Source of the DNA: Planctobacterium marinum
GTDB lineage: Bacteria > Pseudomonadota > Gammaproteobacteria > Enterobacterales > Alteromonadaceae
DNA: 64,000 nt
Assembly (NCBI RefSeq): GCF_020687805.1
Contig: NZ_JAJEWQ010000008.1
Location: 1-64,000 of the forward strand
Direction: 5' to 3'
Part shown: positions 17,409-26,307 of the stretch, in pieces
Layout: each line of letters starts with the position of its first letter
Numbering within the stretch: position 1 is the stretch's first letter
Notes under the pieces: generated by a model
Databases searched by the model: none
Seen by the model: only the letters and a program-made list of their open reading frames with translations
What the model was told of the DNA's origin: nothing
Made by a program: the position numbers and the translations under genes

Positions 17409-18506
17409 ATGACTGAATTAGTACAGCAACAATTATTTGAACAGGTGCTACTGGCACAAAAAGGCGATATTGAGGCGTTTACTCAACTGGTATCAAAAAC
17501 ACAGAATCTGGTTACCAGTACAGCGTTGTCGATTGTGCAGGATGTTCAGGCCAGTGAAGATGTGGCGCAAAATACCTTTGTGGCCGTGTGGCAACAAATT
17601 CAGGAGTTAAAATCGCCTGACAGCTTTCTCCCCTGGATCAGGCAAATTACCCGCAACAAGGCGAAAAATTACCTGCGGGACAATAAGGTTAGCCGGGAAG
17701 AAACGATTGCGGAACTGCCGGAAGAGAATGAGCATGGCGATGCTCAACAGGGTGATCTGAACAAGCTGGAAACTGCCCAGATTCACCGAATCGTGATGAA
17801 TGTGGTGGCAGAATTACCAGCCGAAAGTCGGGACATTCTGATCCTGTATTACCGGGAGCAGCAAAACAGTCGTCAGGTGGCGCAGTTGCTGGATTTGACG
17901 GAGGCCAACGTCAGGCAAAAGCTCAAGCGGATACGCGGGCAGGTTAAATCTGAATTACTGGAGACGCTGGGTGAGTACCTGTTTTCCACATTGCCTGCGG
18001 TGGGGTTTACAACCCTGGTAACGTCTTCAATCACCACCAGTTTACCGGCTGCGGCAAGCATAGCCTCTGGCGGCTTTTCTCAATATTCCGGTATCGCAAA
18101 AATACTGGTATTGGGAAGCGGTGCGCTGCTCGGTGGATTGGTGGCGGTGGCGGCAATTATTTTTGCCGCCCTTTTAACGCAACGAAATTTAACCGATGAC
18201 GAACAAAAGCGGCTACTCAAGAAACATGCTCGTGGTCAGGCAATCTGGGTAATGCTGTGTAGCGTCTTGTTTGCGCTGGCGTATGTGCTTGACGATGGCT
18301 GGGTTGCCCCGGTGCTTGTTTACAGTGTGTTGATGATAGGGTTATGGGTGCAACAACGCTCGTTAATGAGGTTGATAAAAGACGCGGTTATACAATGTAA
18401 AACAGCGCATTTTGTTGCCGGTTGGATTGGTTTAATGCTGGGCGGCGGAATTGGCTTTATTGCCATGGTGATGGGGCTGATTAACAGCGGCAGACTGGTG
18501 CTTTGA
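17409..18506 (+). CDS. Sigma-70 family factor fused to a C-terminal membrane domain
   Basis: 365 residues from ATG 17409 (GGAG just upstream; a GTG-type start at 17379 is less likely). The N-terminal ~185 residues form an ECF-like sigma factor: region 2 (FTQLVSKTQNLVTSTALSIV, ASEDVAQNTFVAVW, FLPWIRQITRNKAKNYL) and region 4 with helix-turn-helix (NSRQVAQLLDLTEANVRQKLKRIR). The remaining ~180 residues contain about four hydrophobic helices (LGSGALLGGLVAVAAIIFAALL; IWVMLCSVLFALAYVL; APVLVYSVLMIGLWV; GWIGLMLGGGIGFIAMVMGLI). Tethering would let a membrane signal control or sequester the sigma domain directly, which fits the absence of a neighbouring anti-sigma gene. The fusion is seen in the sequence; its regulatory meaning is inferred. 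Confidence 0.85.
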   Translation: MTELVQQQLFEQVLLAQKGDIEAFTQLVSKTQNLVTSTALSIVQDVQASEDVAQNTFVAVWQQIQELKSPDSFLPWIRQITRNKAKNYLRDNKVSREETIAELPEENEHGDAQQGDLNKLETAQIHRIVMNVVAELPAESRDILILYYREQQNSRQVAQLLDLTEANVRQKLKRIRGQVKSELLETLGEYLFSTLPAVGFTTLVTSSITTSLPAAASIASGGFSQYSGIAKILVLGSGALLGGLVAVAAIIFAALLTQRNLTDDEQKRLLKKHARGQAIWVMLCSVLFALAYVLDDGWVAPVLVYSVLMIGLWVQQRSLMRLIKDAVIQCKTAHFVAGWIGLMLGGGIGFIAMVMGLINSGRLVL

Positions 18507-18532
18507 TGAAAGTTGGCGTGTGCCAACTTTCA
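18507..18532. terminator. Bidirectional hairpin between convergent genes
   Basis: An 11-bp perfect stem (TGAAAGTTGGC / GCCAACTTTCA, 4-nt loop) starts right after the stop of the sigma/membrane gene and lies 17 bases before the 3' end of the opposed peroxiredoxin gene. It could serve both, although the T-tracts are weak. Confidence 0.6.
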
Positions 18533-18548
18533 GTTATTCGGTAAACAC

Positions 18549-19022
18549 TTACAGTGCTGCCAATATGGCTTCGGCGCTGCTGACTTCAAACTGCCCGGCC
18601 TCTTCAACCGCTAGGTGTGTTACCACTTTGTTGTCGACTATCATGGCGTAACGCAAACTGCGAATACCACCAAATTTGCCGGTTTGTTTAGCCAGACCAA
18701 TAGCGTCGCTAAACTCACCGTCTCCGTCGGCCAGCATGGTCAGGTTTTCGGCATTGCTGGCATTGCCCCAGGCTTCCATGACAAACGCATCGTTTACCGA
18801 AATACAGATAATACTGTCTACACCCTTTGCTTTAATATCATCGGCATTCACCACAAAACCAGGCAGATGGGCCTGCGAGCAGGTAGGAGTGAATGCACCG
18901 GGCACGGCAAACATCACCACTTTTTTATTGGCAAACAAATCCTCTGTTGTGGGTTGTGAACTTTCGCCGCGTTCACGTAGCATAAACGTGTGGCCGGGTA
19001 AGGTATCGCCTACAGAAATCAT
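18549..19022 (-). CDS. Prx5-type peroxiredoxin
   Basis: 157-residue thiol peroxidase that reduces hydroperoxides in the cytoplasm. The peroxidatic cysteine is in PGAFTPTCSQAHLPGF (about 40-55), the hallmark of the Prx5/AhpE-like group. Other conserved parts are ISVNDAFVMEAWG and the resolving region FGGIRSLRYAMIVDNKVV. The ATG at 19022 follows GAGGAA at a good distance; a TTG codon immediately before it is ignored. No glutaredoxin domain is fused, so electrons would come from an external thioredoxin or glutathione system. Confidence 0.9.
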   Translation of the reverse strand: MISVGDTLPGHTFMLRERGESSQPTTEDLFANKKVVMFAVPGAFTPTCSQAHLPGFVVNADDIKAKGVDSIICISVNDAFVMEAWGNASNAENLTMLADGDGEFSDAIGLAKQTGKFGGIRSLRYAMIVDNKVVTHLAVEEAGQFEVSSAEAILAAL

Positions 19023-19248
19023 CAATTTTTCCTCTCTAATGAATAGTAAACAGCACTATGTTACTGCTGGTGGGTATAATTCTCAATCGGTGCTTAGCGC
19101 ATCAGAGATACTAATCAGAGTATTTTCTTGCTGATTTTGTAAGCAGAGTCTACGCTTTTTCCAGCGAGTAATTATCTACACTGACAGCTGGTTGTTGCTA
19201 AATCATGTCAAGCAACATCAACAGGCTCCAACAACACGGTAAATATCA

Positions 19249-20475
19249 ATGATGAAAAAACAACGACAAGGGATTGTATTACGCGTCTGCCTGTTTTGCT
19301 GTGCGCTATTTTACGGCGCAGCTAACGCTGGCCTGGTGGCGTTTTTTGATGTGAAAGATGCTCGCGATGGCTGTCCCACAGGATGGCAAGAGCTAAGCGA
19401 GGCTAAAGGACGGATGCTCCGGGGCACAACAAACGGTGACGAGGTGGGGCGAGTCAATGGTCAACCAATGCCGGATAAGACCCCGCCAAAACACGATCAT
19501 GAGATTACTCTGGGCGTCACCCTGGACTATGAACCTGTGGTAGCCAATAGCGGTGGCAATCCTAACCTGACTCATTCTGGTATAAAACGCACAGTTACTG
19601 GTCGCACTTCAAGCTCTGATGGCAACATGCCTTACATGCAAATGCTGTTATGCGAGTACGTGGGAGTGGACCAAGATGGTGAGCGTATTAAAGAGCCACT
19701 ACATGATTATTTTCCCAGGGAAATGGTGAACTTTTTTAATGACCGAAGTTGCCCGGATAACTGGGAAAAATATGACAAATTGCACCATCGTTTTATTGTT
19801 CCTATTCCGGCTGATGCAAAAGCTGATGAATACAACCTGCAGGTGGGGGATTGGCCGGGAAACCAGATAACGCATGATCACCATGTGTATGTGTCGGATG
19901 CTAAAAGCGACAATGTGGTGCATTTGCCGGTGATTGATCACTCCGTGGTTCTTGCTAAGTCTTTTTTGTTCTTCAAACAAAACACGGGTTTTGGAAAAGC
20001 TACGTTTAAAGATCAGTTTTTCCGTACAGAAGCATCGTCACCAGACGCGGTACCTTATATTAATCTGATGGTCTGTCAGAAAACGGCAGGGCGTGCCAGA
20101 ACCAGCCGCTTACCTTTAGATTTGTTCAGTTTTATCGCGGCAGAGGATTGCCCTAACAAATGGGGGCGTAGTCCTCACTCCAATGGCCGTTTCCTGGTGG
20201 GGTTACCAGCAGGAGATACAGCGTTGAGCGGCACCTCTTTTGGCGGTGAACCACTTAATTCCAAAGAGATCCGCACCCACAACCATAAAATCAGAATGGA
20301 TATCACTTTACCGTCAAATTACATTGGCGGGGCCAGTGGTTCCGGTGCCAGCGGTTATGCACAAAGCGGCACCTATACCATGGACGGCGAGGCCGTACCG
20401 ACGATCAGTACTTATCCATACGTACAAATGCGTAATTGCACAGTAACGCAGGCCGCCAGAGACGCCAGCCGATAA
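19249..20475 (+). CDS. Secreted protein with three tail-collar-like repeats
   Basis: 408 residues. The signal peptide (VCLFCCALFYGAANA, cleavage near 27) is followed by three related units. Each begins with a Cys-Pro-x-x-Trp motif (GCPTGWQEL near 43, SCPDNWEKY near 168, DCPNKWGRS near 302), continues into GRxL/F stretches (GRMLRGTTNG, HRFIVPIPAD, GRFLVGLPAG), then a histidine-rich His-Asp/Asn-His segment (KHDHEI, THDHHV, THNHKI), and closes with a strand ending YMQMLLCEY, YINLMVCQK or YVQMRNCTV. This is reminiscent of phage tail-collar/fibre proteins, but with a signal peptide and paired cysteines. It precedes a giant protein by about 95 bases, probably as an operon. The function is unknown. 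Confidence 0.72.
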   Translation: MMKKQRQGIVLRVCLFCCALFYGAANAGLVAFFDVKDARDGCPTGWQELSEAKGRMLRGTTNGDEVGRVNGQPMPDKTPPKHDHEITLGVTLDYEPVVANSGGNPNLTHSGIKRTVTGRTSSSDGNMPYMQMLLCEYVGVDQDGERIKEPLHDYFPREMVNFFNDRSCPDNWEKYDKLHHRFIVPIPADAKADEYNLQVGDWPGNQITHDHHVYVSDAKSDNVVHLPVIDHSVVLAKSFLFFKQNTGFGKATFKDQFFRTEASSPDAVPYINLMVCQKTAGRARTSRLPLDLFSFIAAEDCPNKWGRSPHSNGRFLVGLPAGDTALSGTSFGGEPLNSKEIRTHNHKIRMDITLPSNYIGGASGSGASGYAQSGTYTMDGEAVPTISTYPYVQMRNCTVTQAARDASR

Positions 20476-20569
20476 GTCAATACGATTGAAATGGACGTCG
20501 CTATTACCACCCGAACCGCCAGCCCTGAACAATCAGGAATACAGGGCAACAACACCGGAGGAAACACTC

Positions 20570-23500
20570 ATGAATGCTGCCATTGCCACTCGCCTGGAAT
20601 TTTCTACCGATACCATTGAACAGATTTTTTCAGCAGCGTTACCGCCACTGGCTGCCGGTGTGGAGCGACGTTTTGCTGTGGTGCAGCGTCCGGTAGATCA
20701 GGCCGGTAAAGATATCGATCTACTCGGTGCCGAGCAGACCGAAGTGGAGTTGCTGTCTGTATCGCCCGATAATCAACTTTTACATCTCCGGCCCTCGGCT
20801 CATAGCCAGACAGGTTGGGAGGCCAGCCTTATCACTTTGCCCGCTATGCGGGGCGACCGCCGCACGCTGCAGGGCGATGTGGTGAAAATTGACGCCTATT
20901 ACCAAAACGGCGAAATCATTGCGCTGTTGCATTATGAAGAGGGCGAGCACCATATAATATTGCCCATGAGTTTTACGCCAGAGCGAGGCTGGCAAGAGCT
21001 GGATATTCGGGGCAATGTTGCCAATTGTCTGTATCGCACTACACAAACGGAAGTGTACCGGACGGCTCAGGGACAGCATTTTTTTTACGGGGTAAGCACG
21101 GCATTTGAGACGCCACAGTTTTTTATCGTTTTTCAAAACCCCAATGGACGACTGGAAGCGGTTTACGAACGCCGTCCCGATACGGATGCGACCTACCGGT
21201 TACTCGCCAGCGGAGACAGTGGTCATGCCTGTTTGCGTATTGAGGGTGAGGATCTGGTGCTGAAAGACTTTGAGTTCGGCTACGATGACGAGGAAGACGA
21301 ATACTATTTTGAATGGGGCAAAGATGTTGCCCGCTGTAATGCCGGATTTGGTGAACTGGTAGCAGACAATGTGTTGCCCTTTCCCAGCATTATCGGGTCG
21401 CAAAATTTGTTGTTGCTGACCGATGATAATGCCCTGCATTTTGTGGCTGGCTACGGGCAAAATAAGCTCACTAGCTATGCGCTGACAGGCGTGAATGATA
21501 CCCAGCCTGCCAGTGTGGCACAGGTATGCCTGGGACGGGATGACCAAAATCGGGCCGTGGTATTTGCCTTGTCGGCAGTTGATTCCCGGTTGTGGGTTTT
21601 GCGTCAGCAAGGCTTTACTGAGCAGGGCGATATCGACTTTGGTGACTGGGTTTGTCTGGGAAATCGTGCCAATGCGATTGCCTGTCCACGTGCCATGTTA
21701 GATGGCGCTGAGTTGTTTTTGGTGAACAGTGAAAATCGTGCGCTGGAACATATGTGTCAGGATCGCGAAACGACCTTGTGGAGCAACCTGGAAGTAAACT
21801 GCACTTCCGCTGCCGAAGCTGAACATGCCAAATCAGAAGTTATGCCGTGCCATGCAGTCGAAGTGGAGTCACGTGACGACAATAGTCAGCTGGTAACGCT
21901 TGCGGCACTTGAGATCCGCAGTAGTTATGCCTGCCATGTGTCTGCGAACGATATCGGGATGAAATTGAATGCCCGGCAGTGGAAGCCCCTCAGCACCGAT
22001 GCGTCCGGCAAGTTAAACCTGGTAATACCCGCAGAGAGCATTCACGCACCAACCTTGTTTTTCCGTGTCAAAGCCACAGGAAAGGAGTTTCAGGTTAACC
22101 CTAACGCCAGAGTCAGTGAGCGGCTGGCGGGCAAAGATGCAAGAGTGAAAATAGAAACCCGCAGCTTGCGCGCTGCCGGGCTTATTCCTGAAAATATGCC
22201 CGGGCCTCAGGCAAATGCGGTGGCAGATATGGTTCGACAGCTGGGCAAAGCTGAGGGCGCTTCGCCAGAGAATAATTCCTCCGGCGCGGCGTTGCGCATG
22301 AAGATTGACCAGCAAGGTAACCATTCAAAAACGGTTAACGTGTCGCCACCCGATGCATCTGCTGTAACGGTGCAAAGCCTGGCGGATAAACCTGAAGAAC
22401 GTCCGCAGGGGATACCAATATTAGGAGATGTGATCAACTTAATAAAACATGCCTGGGAAGAATTTAAAAATGCTGTGATTACCGTGGGTAAGCAGTTTGC
22501 TGAGCTTGTGGTAACGGTCGGCAATAAAGTGGTGAAATTTGTGGTGGATACCGCGCAGGGAATCGCCAAAACGGCAGAGGCGTTGTTTCATACCATCGCT
22601 GGATTCTTTAAAAAGGTCGGCGAGGCTACCGCTAATCTTGCGCTGAAGCTGGTTAAATTTGTAACGGCATTATTGGGTTGGCAGGATGTGTTGATTACTA
22701 ACGAGGTAATCAAACTGAATGTCCATCAGGCGCTGGAAAGCGCTCAGCAAACATTTGAGCGTGATCTGGTGGACTGGGGCCGCAAAAAAGCGGATCACCT
22801 GAAATCCGCAATCGATGATGCATTCAATCAGGTGGAAGCGGTGCTTGGCGCGATGGATCCGATGCAGACTCAACAATTTGCTGCTGCCGATGGAACCGGG
22901 CAAACCTCTGCCATGGTCAGTGCTCTGCAGAACAACAAGGTCGCTGGACGTATGGTAAGTAATAAGCTGCAGCGTAAGGGTGAGGCGATTCATCGCAGCT
23001 TTGAGCCCGGCAGCGATCCGCAAGATGCAATATTTTTGGAATTTGCGCAAAATATTGAAACCCGATTTAAACACCGCATGAATGATGAAGTGCTGGCCAT
23101 TTTCGCCGATTTTAAACCCGATTCGCCGGCGGCCTTTTTCTCCGGAGGTGTGCTTCGCACCTTCCGCACCATGAAACCTTTGTTGTTGTTTGCTATTGAT
23201 GTCGGTGAAGAATTAATGGCGCTGGCGCTGAAATGCGTTGGTCGTATGTTCCAGCTCATCGGGGCGCTGCTCAACACGGAAGTGTACCTGAATGGGGTGT
23301 CAGAGTTTGTGCTGATGACACGGGGAACCAGCACGACATTGCTGGATCTGGTGAGTCTGGCGATTGCAATTCCCATGAATCTGGTGCACAAGTTACTGCA
23401 CAAACTAACTGCGCCATTCACGCAACGCCAGCTGGAAGACATGCGGGCACAAAAGGCTAACTGGAAAAATTTATTCAGTTTTATCGGCCGGGCCTGCACG

Positions 23501-24253
23501 GCTGAAAAAGAGCAAAATATCAAGATCTCACAGGACTTAAAAGATGCGGCTCAATCCTATATCGACGTAATGAAAGTTCCGTCATTGATACTGGGCCTGT
23601 TCACCGCAGTGAGTGATTTTGCCTATGGCCATGTAATGGCGTTGAAGCACGCCGTGGACAGTAAAGAGATTACCGGCAAAGCGGGCACGGTTTTCAAGAT
23701 TATCGCCTATCTGTTTAAGATTATCCGGTTTGCCATATCAATTCCTTCGAAGTTAATCACGTTAGCCGGAATCCTGATTGCCGTTACCGGGGTATTGTTG
23801 CCAAAGTCGGATTCACCCAAAAAGCCCAGTAAACTGCCTTATGCCATGTCGATTTGCGCCGGCATTGCTACAGTTATCGGATTGGGATTAACGATATTTG
23901 CCTTGATTGCGCCCATGCCAGCTCTGGTGGTTACTGTGTTTGTGGATGTTGCGGAAGCGGCTTTTACGGGTTTAGTTGCAGTAATGACCATTGCAGCGCT
24001 CATATACAATGGCGTAATCACCAAAGATGGCTGGATGACGTCAGCTGATGCGCTGGATCAATTGGGGTCGTTTTTTGCGACCATTCCGTGCTTCTTTTCA
24101 TTTATTCCGCCCTGTGTACCCTTACTAGATTCTGCATACGGCGCAGGAGAGATTTTGCTGGTTGTGTTGTTAGGCGTGGATATCATCTCCGGGTATGGCT
24201 CCGGGATCACCGGGTTAGCCGGCGGAATTATCAAGCTGGCTACCCAATCCTGA
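20570..24253 (+). CDS. Large protein of unknown function with beta-rich N-terminus and membrane-active C-terminus
   Basis: 1227 residues from ATG 20570, chosen because GGAGGA lies at 20557-20562; an upstream TTG has no such site. The first ~520 residues are beta-rich with WD/propeller-like strands (for example SYALTGVNDTQPASVAQVCLGRDD) and acidic patches. At about 600-760 there is a run of amphipathic helices (LIKHAWEEFKNAVITVGKQF, VVKFVVDTAQGIAKTAEALF) leading to WQDVLITNEVIKLNVHQAL, a pattern I have seen in large uncharacterised fungal and actinobacterial proteins. The last ~250 residues contain several hydrophobic helices. There is no signal peptide and no catalytic motif that I recognise. 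It could be a pore-forming or contact-dependent effector, but nothing proves this. Confidence 0.7.
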   Translation: MNAAIATRLEFSTDTIEQIFSAALPPLAAGVERRFAVVQRPVDQAGKDIDLLGAEQTEVELLSVSPDNQLLHLRPSAHSQTGWEASLITLPAMRGDRRTLQGDVVKIDAYYQNGEIIALLHYEEGEHHIILPMSFTPERGWQELDIRGNVANCLYRTTQTEVYRTAQGQHFFYGVSTAFETPQFFIVFQNPNGRLEAVYERRPDTDATYRLLASGDSGHACLRIEGEDLVLKDFEFGYDDEEDEYYFEWGKDVARCNAGFGELVADNVLPFPSIIGSQNLLLLTDDNALHFVAGYGQNKLTSYALTGVNDTQPASVAQVCLGRDDQNRAVVFALSAVDSRLWVLRQQGFTEQGDIDFGDWVCLGNRANAIACPRAMLDGAELFLVNSENRALEHMCQDRETTLWSNLEVNCTSAAEAEHAKSEVMPCHAVEVESRDDNSQLVTLAALEIRSSYACHVSANDIGMKLNARQWKPLSTDASGKLNLVIPAESIHAPTLFFRVKATGKEFQVNPNARVSERLAGKDARVKIETRSLRAAGLIPENMPGPQANAVADMVRQLGKAEGASPENNSSGAALRMKIDQQGNHSKTVNVSPPDASAVTVQSLADKPEERPQGIPILGDVINLIKHAWEEFKNAVITVGKQFAELVVTVGNKVVKFVVDTAQGIAKTAEALFHTIAGFFKKVGEATANLALKLVKFVTALLGWQDVLITNEVIKLNVHQALESAQQTFERDLVDWGRKKADHLKSAIDDAFNQVEAVLGAMDPMQTQQFAAADGTGQTSAMVSALQNNKVAGRMVSNKLQRKGEAIHRSFEPGSDPQDAIFLEFAQNIETRFKHRMNDEVLAIFADFKPDSPAAFFSGGVLRTFRTMKPLLLFAIDVGEELMALALKCVGRMFQLIGALLNTEVYLNGVSEFVLMTRGTSTTLLDLVSLAIAIPMNLVHKLLHKLTAPFTQRQLEDMRAQKANWKNLFSFIGRACTAEKEQNIKISQDLKDAAQSYIDVMKVPSLILGLFTAVSDFAYGHVMALKHAVDSKEITGKAGTVFKIIAYLFKIIRFAISIPSKLITLAGILIAVTGVLLPKSDSPKKPSKLPYAMSICAGIATVIGLGLTIFALIAPMPALVVTVFVDVAEAAFTGLVAVMTIAALIYNGVITKDGWMTSADALDQLGSFFATIPCFFSFIPPCVPLLDSAYGAGEILLVVLLGVDIISGYGSGITGLAGGIIKLATQS

Positions 24254-24259
24254 TTGCTA

Positions 24260-25033
24260 TCAGTTATTTGCGCTGTAGTAGCGGTTCAGTATTGCCTGAT
24301 ACTCACCTGATGCCACGATGGAGCGCAGATGTGCCTGAAAGCGAGCAACAGTGTGTTCCGGAACATTTGGGTTAAACGCGAAACAGGTTTGAGAATCTGC
24401 AACGGTAAACACACTTTCAAAGTCGTCGGGATTGCGCTCGGCATTGCTCAGCATCTGATTAGCTCCTAATTCATCATAGGCAATCAGTTGCACCCGGCCT
24501 TTGTCCATCAGCTCCAGATTGGGGCGCATGCTGGTGTTGCTGAGTATATTGAAGGGTTTATTCAGAATAGATAGCAGAGCCTGTTCGCTGACATCAGAGC
24601 GCACTGTGCCTATGGTGTAGTGTTCCAGATCCGCGGCAGAATAGATTTTGATCTGACTGGATTTTTTTGCCAGAAGAATATAGTGGGTGTCTACAATTGG
24701 GCAGGCCCATTGGAACAAGCTTTCCCGGGACGGGATCCTGGCTACTGCGAACAGCATAAAATTGGGGCGATTTTGCAATTCAAAGTACGCCCGTGCCCAG
24801 GGGTACAGCACAATTTCCGGCGCTGTTTTTATGCCTTCCCGTTGCCAGATGAGGGTCAGCAAATCAATGGATATCCCTTTGAAGCGACCGCCTTCAAAGT
24901 AGTTCATGGGGGCATAGTCTTCAGTGGCTAATTGCAAATTCAAAAAGGGAGATTCCTGAGCCTGGGTCTGGTGACTCAGGTACATCAAAATGATCAGCAA
25001 TCGCAAACCCTGTTGTAAGGCGCTCAGCAACAT
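24260..25033 (-). CDS. Periplasmic solute-binding protein (SBP_bac_3-like)
   Basis: 257 residues from ATG 25033. The signal peptide (ALQQGLRLLIILMYLSHQTQA) is followed by a type II periplasmic-binding fold: LATEDYAPMNYFEGGRFKGISIDLL, YPWARAYFELQ, the hinge region TIGTVRSDVSEQ and YQAILNRYY at the end. No ABC permease is adjacent, so it may be an orphan receptor-type protein, a frequent finding in Alteromonadales. It is the 3' gene of a minus-strand run behind the CBS gene but separated by a terminator. A paralogue with the same PWARA motif lies at 29372-30166. Confidence 0.8.
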   Translation of the reverse strand: MLLSALQQGLRLLIILMYLSHQTQAQESPFLNLQLATEDYAPMNYFEGGRFKGISIDLLTLIWQREGIKTAPEIVLYPWARAYFELQNRPNFMLFAVARIPSRESLFQWACPIVDTHYILLAKKSSQIKIYSAADLEHYTIGTVRSDVSEQALLSILNKPFNILSNTSMRPNLELMDKGRVQLIAYDELGANQMLSNAERNPDDFESVFTVADSQTCFAFNPNVPEHTVARFQAHLRSIVASGEYQAILNRYYSANN

Positions 25034-25110
25034 AGTTTGAACCTGCACAAAATTTCAGCAAAGATATACGCTTAGTATAGTCAGGAAATGCCAATAACAC
25101 GCTGGTTTTA

Positions 25111-25143
25111 AAAAAGAAAAAGCACTTCTTTGGGAAGTGCTTT
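25111..25143 (-). terminator. Intrinsic terminator downstream of the CBS-domain gene
   Basis: A 10-bp perfect stem (AAAGCACTTC / GAAGTGCTTT, 5-nt loop at 25129-25133) is followed on the minus strand by a T-rich tail (TTTTTCTTTTTT). It lies 44 bases after the CBS gene stop. Confidence 0.85.
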
Positions 25144-25186
25144 GAACACTTGCTTTAGTGGCGCTCTGCTATGGGCATGCTGGTTG

Positions 25187-25756
25187 TTACGCTTCCTCGT
25201 TGGCCAGCATGTTATACAGACGACGGAATGACAATGTCTCACTTTCATGAGGCGGAAGTTGCAATTGCTGAGCAATATGCGCCGCGCTCAATATACCGGA
25301 TAAGGCACCGGTGGACTCGGTAAGTACCAGCAACACCTTGTCATCGCTGTAACGCATTTGACGCACCAGTGACATTAGCGTTTGATGACTAATCTCATGC
25401 TCGTTAACGGAGTGCAGAATCTCACGCGGATGCAGTAAATCAGAGACCTGAATTTCGCTGAGTGCATAACCCTGTGACATCCTTTTTACGATTTCCTGTT
25501 GGTCAAAATCGCGACTGTCCAGAATGCCCAAAAACTGTTTATTTTGGTTGATAACGGCCATCAGGGATGAGCGATTTTGTTTCAGGAACTTCCTGGCATC
25601 GGTCGCCAGCGTATCGGCGTTAACTACAATGTAGGGGAAGCTTTCCAGATCAGCGATTAATTCACTGACCAGGGTATTCAGGGTAATGGTTCTCAGGCTG
25701 CTTTTTTGATCAGATACAGCAACTGCGGGATAACTGTTGGTCACGATGGAGTTCAT
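25187..25756 (-). CDS. CBS-domain protein
   Basis: 189 residues with two CBS-like halves. The first spans about 38-90 (FPYIVVNADTLATDARKFLKQNRSS then LMAVINQNKQFLGILDSRDF), and the second about 100-160 (VSDLLHPREILHSVNEHEISHQTL, DDKVLLVLTESTGALSGILSAAHIAQQL). CBS pairs usually bind adenine nucleotides and regulate partners; no catalytic domain is attached. The ATG is preceded by GAGGT. It is cytoplasmic and has a terminator of its own. Confidence 0.85.
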   Translation of the reverse strand: MNSIVTNSYPAVAVSDQKSSLRTITLNTLVSELIADLESFPYIVVNADTLATDARKFLKQNRSSLMAVINQNKQFLGILDSRDFDQQEIVKRMSQGYALSEIQVSDLLHPREILHSVNEHEISHQTLMSLVRQMRYSDDKVLLVLTESTGALSGILSAAHIAQQLQLPPHESETLSFRRLYNMLANEEA

Positions 25757-25817
25757 GATCTTTACCTCAATAAAAATTAACTAATCGGGCACAAGGCCGG
25801 GTGTTTTTTTAACGAGG

Positions 25818-26144
25818 TTAAAGAGGTGGTCCTCTGGCGTAAAAGGCGTGACTTGCCTCATGGACTGCTAAGCGGCTTGGGTGTTTTAAGGGTGGGTAGC
25901 CTGGCTGCAACGCCAGCGGCAAACGGGTGCTGATAATGCTGTCATCATCGGCGTCTGTTTCCGGGCTGGCGTCCGCCGGCAAAATAGCCAGTTGCCAGAC
26001 TGCGGACTCTGAATAAATGCCGCTGTCAGCGAACTGATTGGCCGAACTGGCACTGCTGATAAACCCCAAACACAAGGTCAGCCATACCACTATGCTCAAT
26101 TGCATAAAGTGGTTAACACTGCTTTTTTGGGTTTCTGAGTTCAT
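25818..26144 (-). CDS. Small secreted or membrane-anchored hypothetical protein
   Basis: 108 residues. A polar start is followed by one hydrophobic stretch (LSIVVWLTLCLGFISSASSA, about 17-36) that could be a signal peptide, then an acidic segment (ASPETDADDDS) and a proline-rich tail (PGYPPLKHPSR). I recognise no family. It lies 61 bases upstream of the CBS gene on the same strand and may be co-transcribed. Being a real gene is likely from its frame, ATG and signal-like N-terminus, but not certain. Confidence 0.5.
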   Translation of the reverse strand: MNSETQKSSVNHFMQLSIVVWLTLCLGFISSASSANQFADSGIYSESAVWQLAILPADASPETDADDDSIISTRLPLALQPGYPPLKHPSRLAVHEASHAFYARGPPL

Positions 26145-26307
26145 GGTGTATCAGTACTGCCTGCTTACCTGTTCAATTTCAGTATGCGCTTAACAGGATG
26201 TTTGTGCCAGTCACTAATGGGCGTTTTATCGTAAAAATCACTGTGTTGGTCTCATACCCGAGCTACATTTGTAACTCGCGGCAATAATCGAATTGTGCAG
26301 ACAGCGA

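Noticed and set aside
20486-20569. N-terminal extension of the giant protein from TTG
   Set aside because: ATG 20570 has a strong GGAGGA site and the extension has no domain features.
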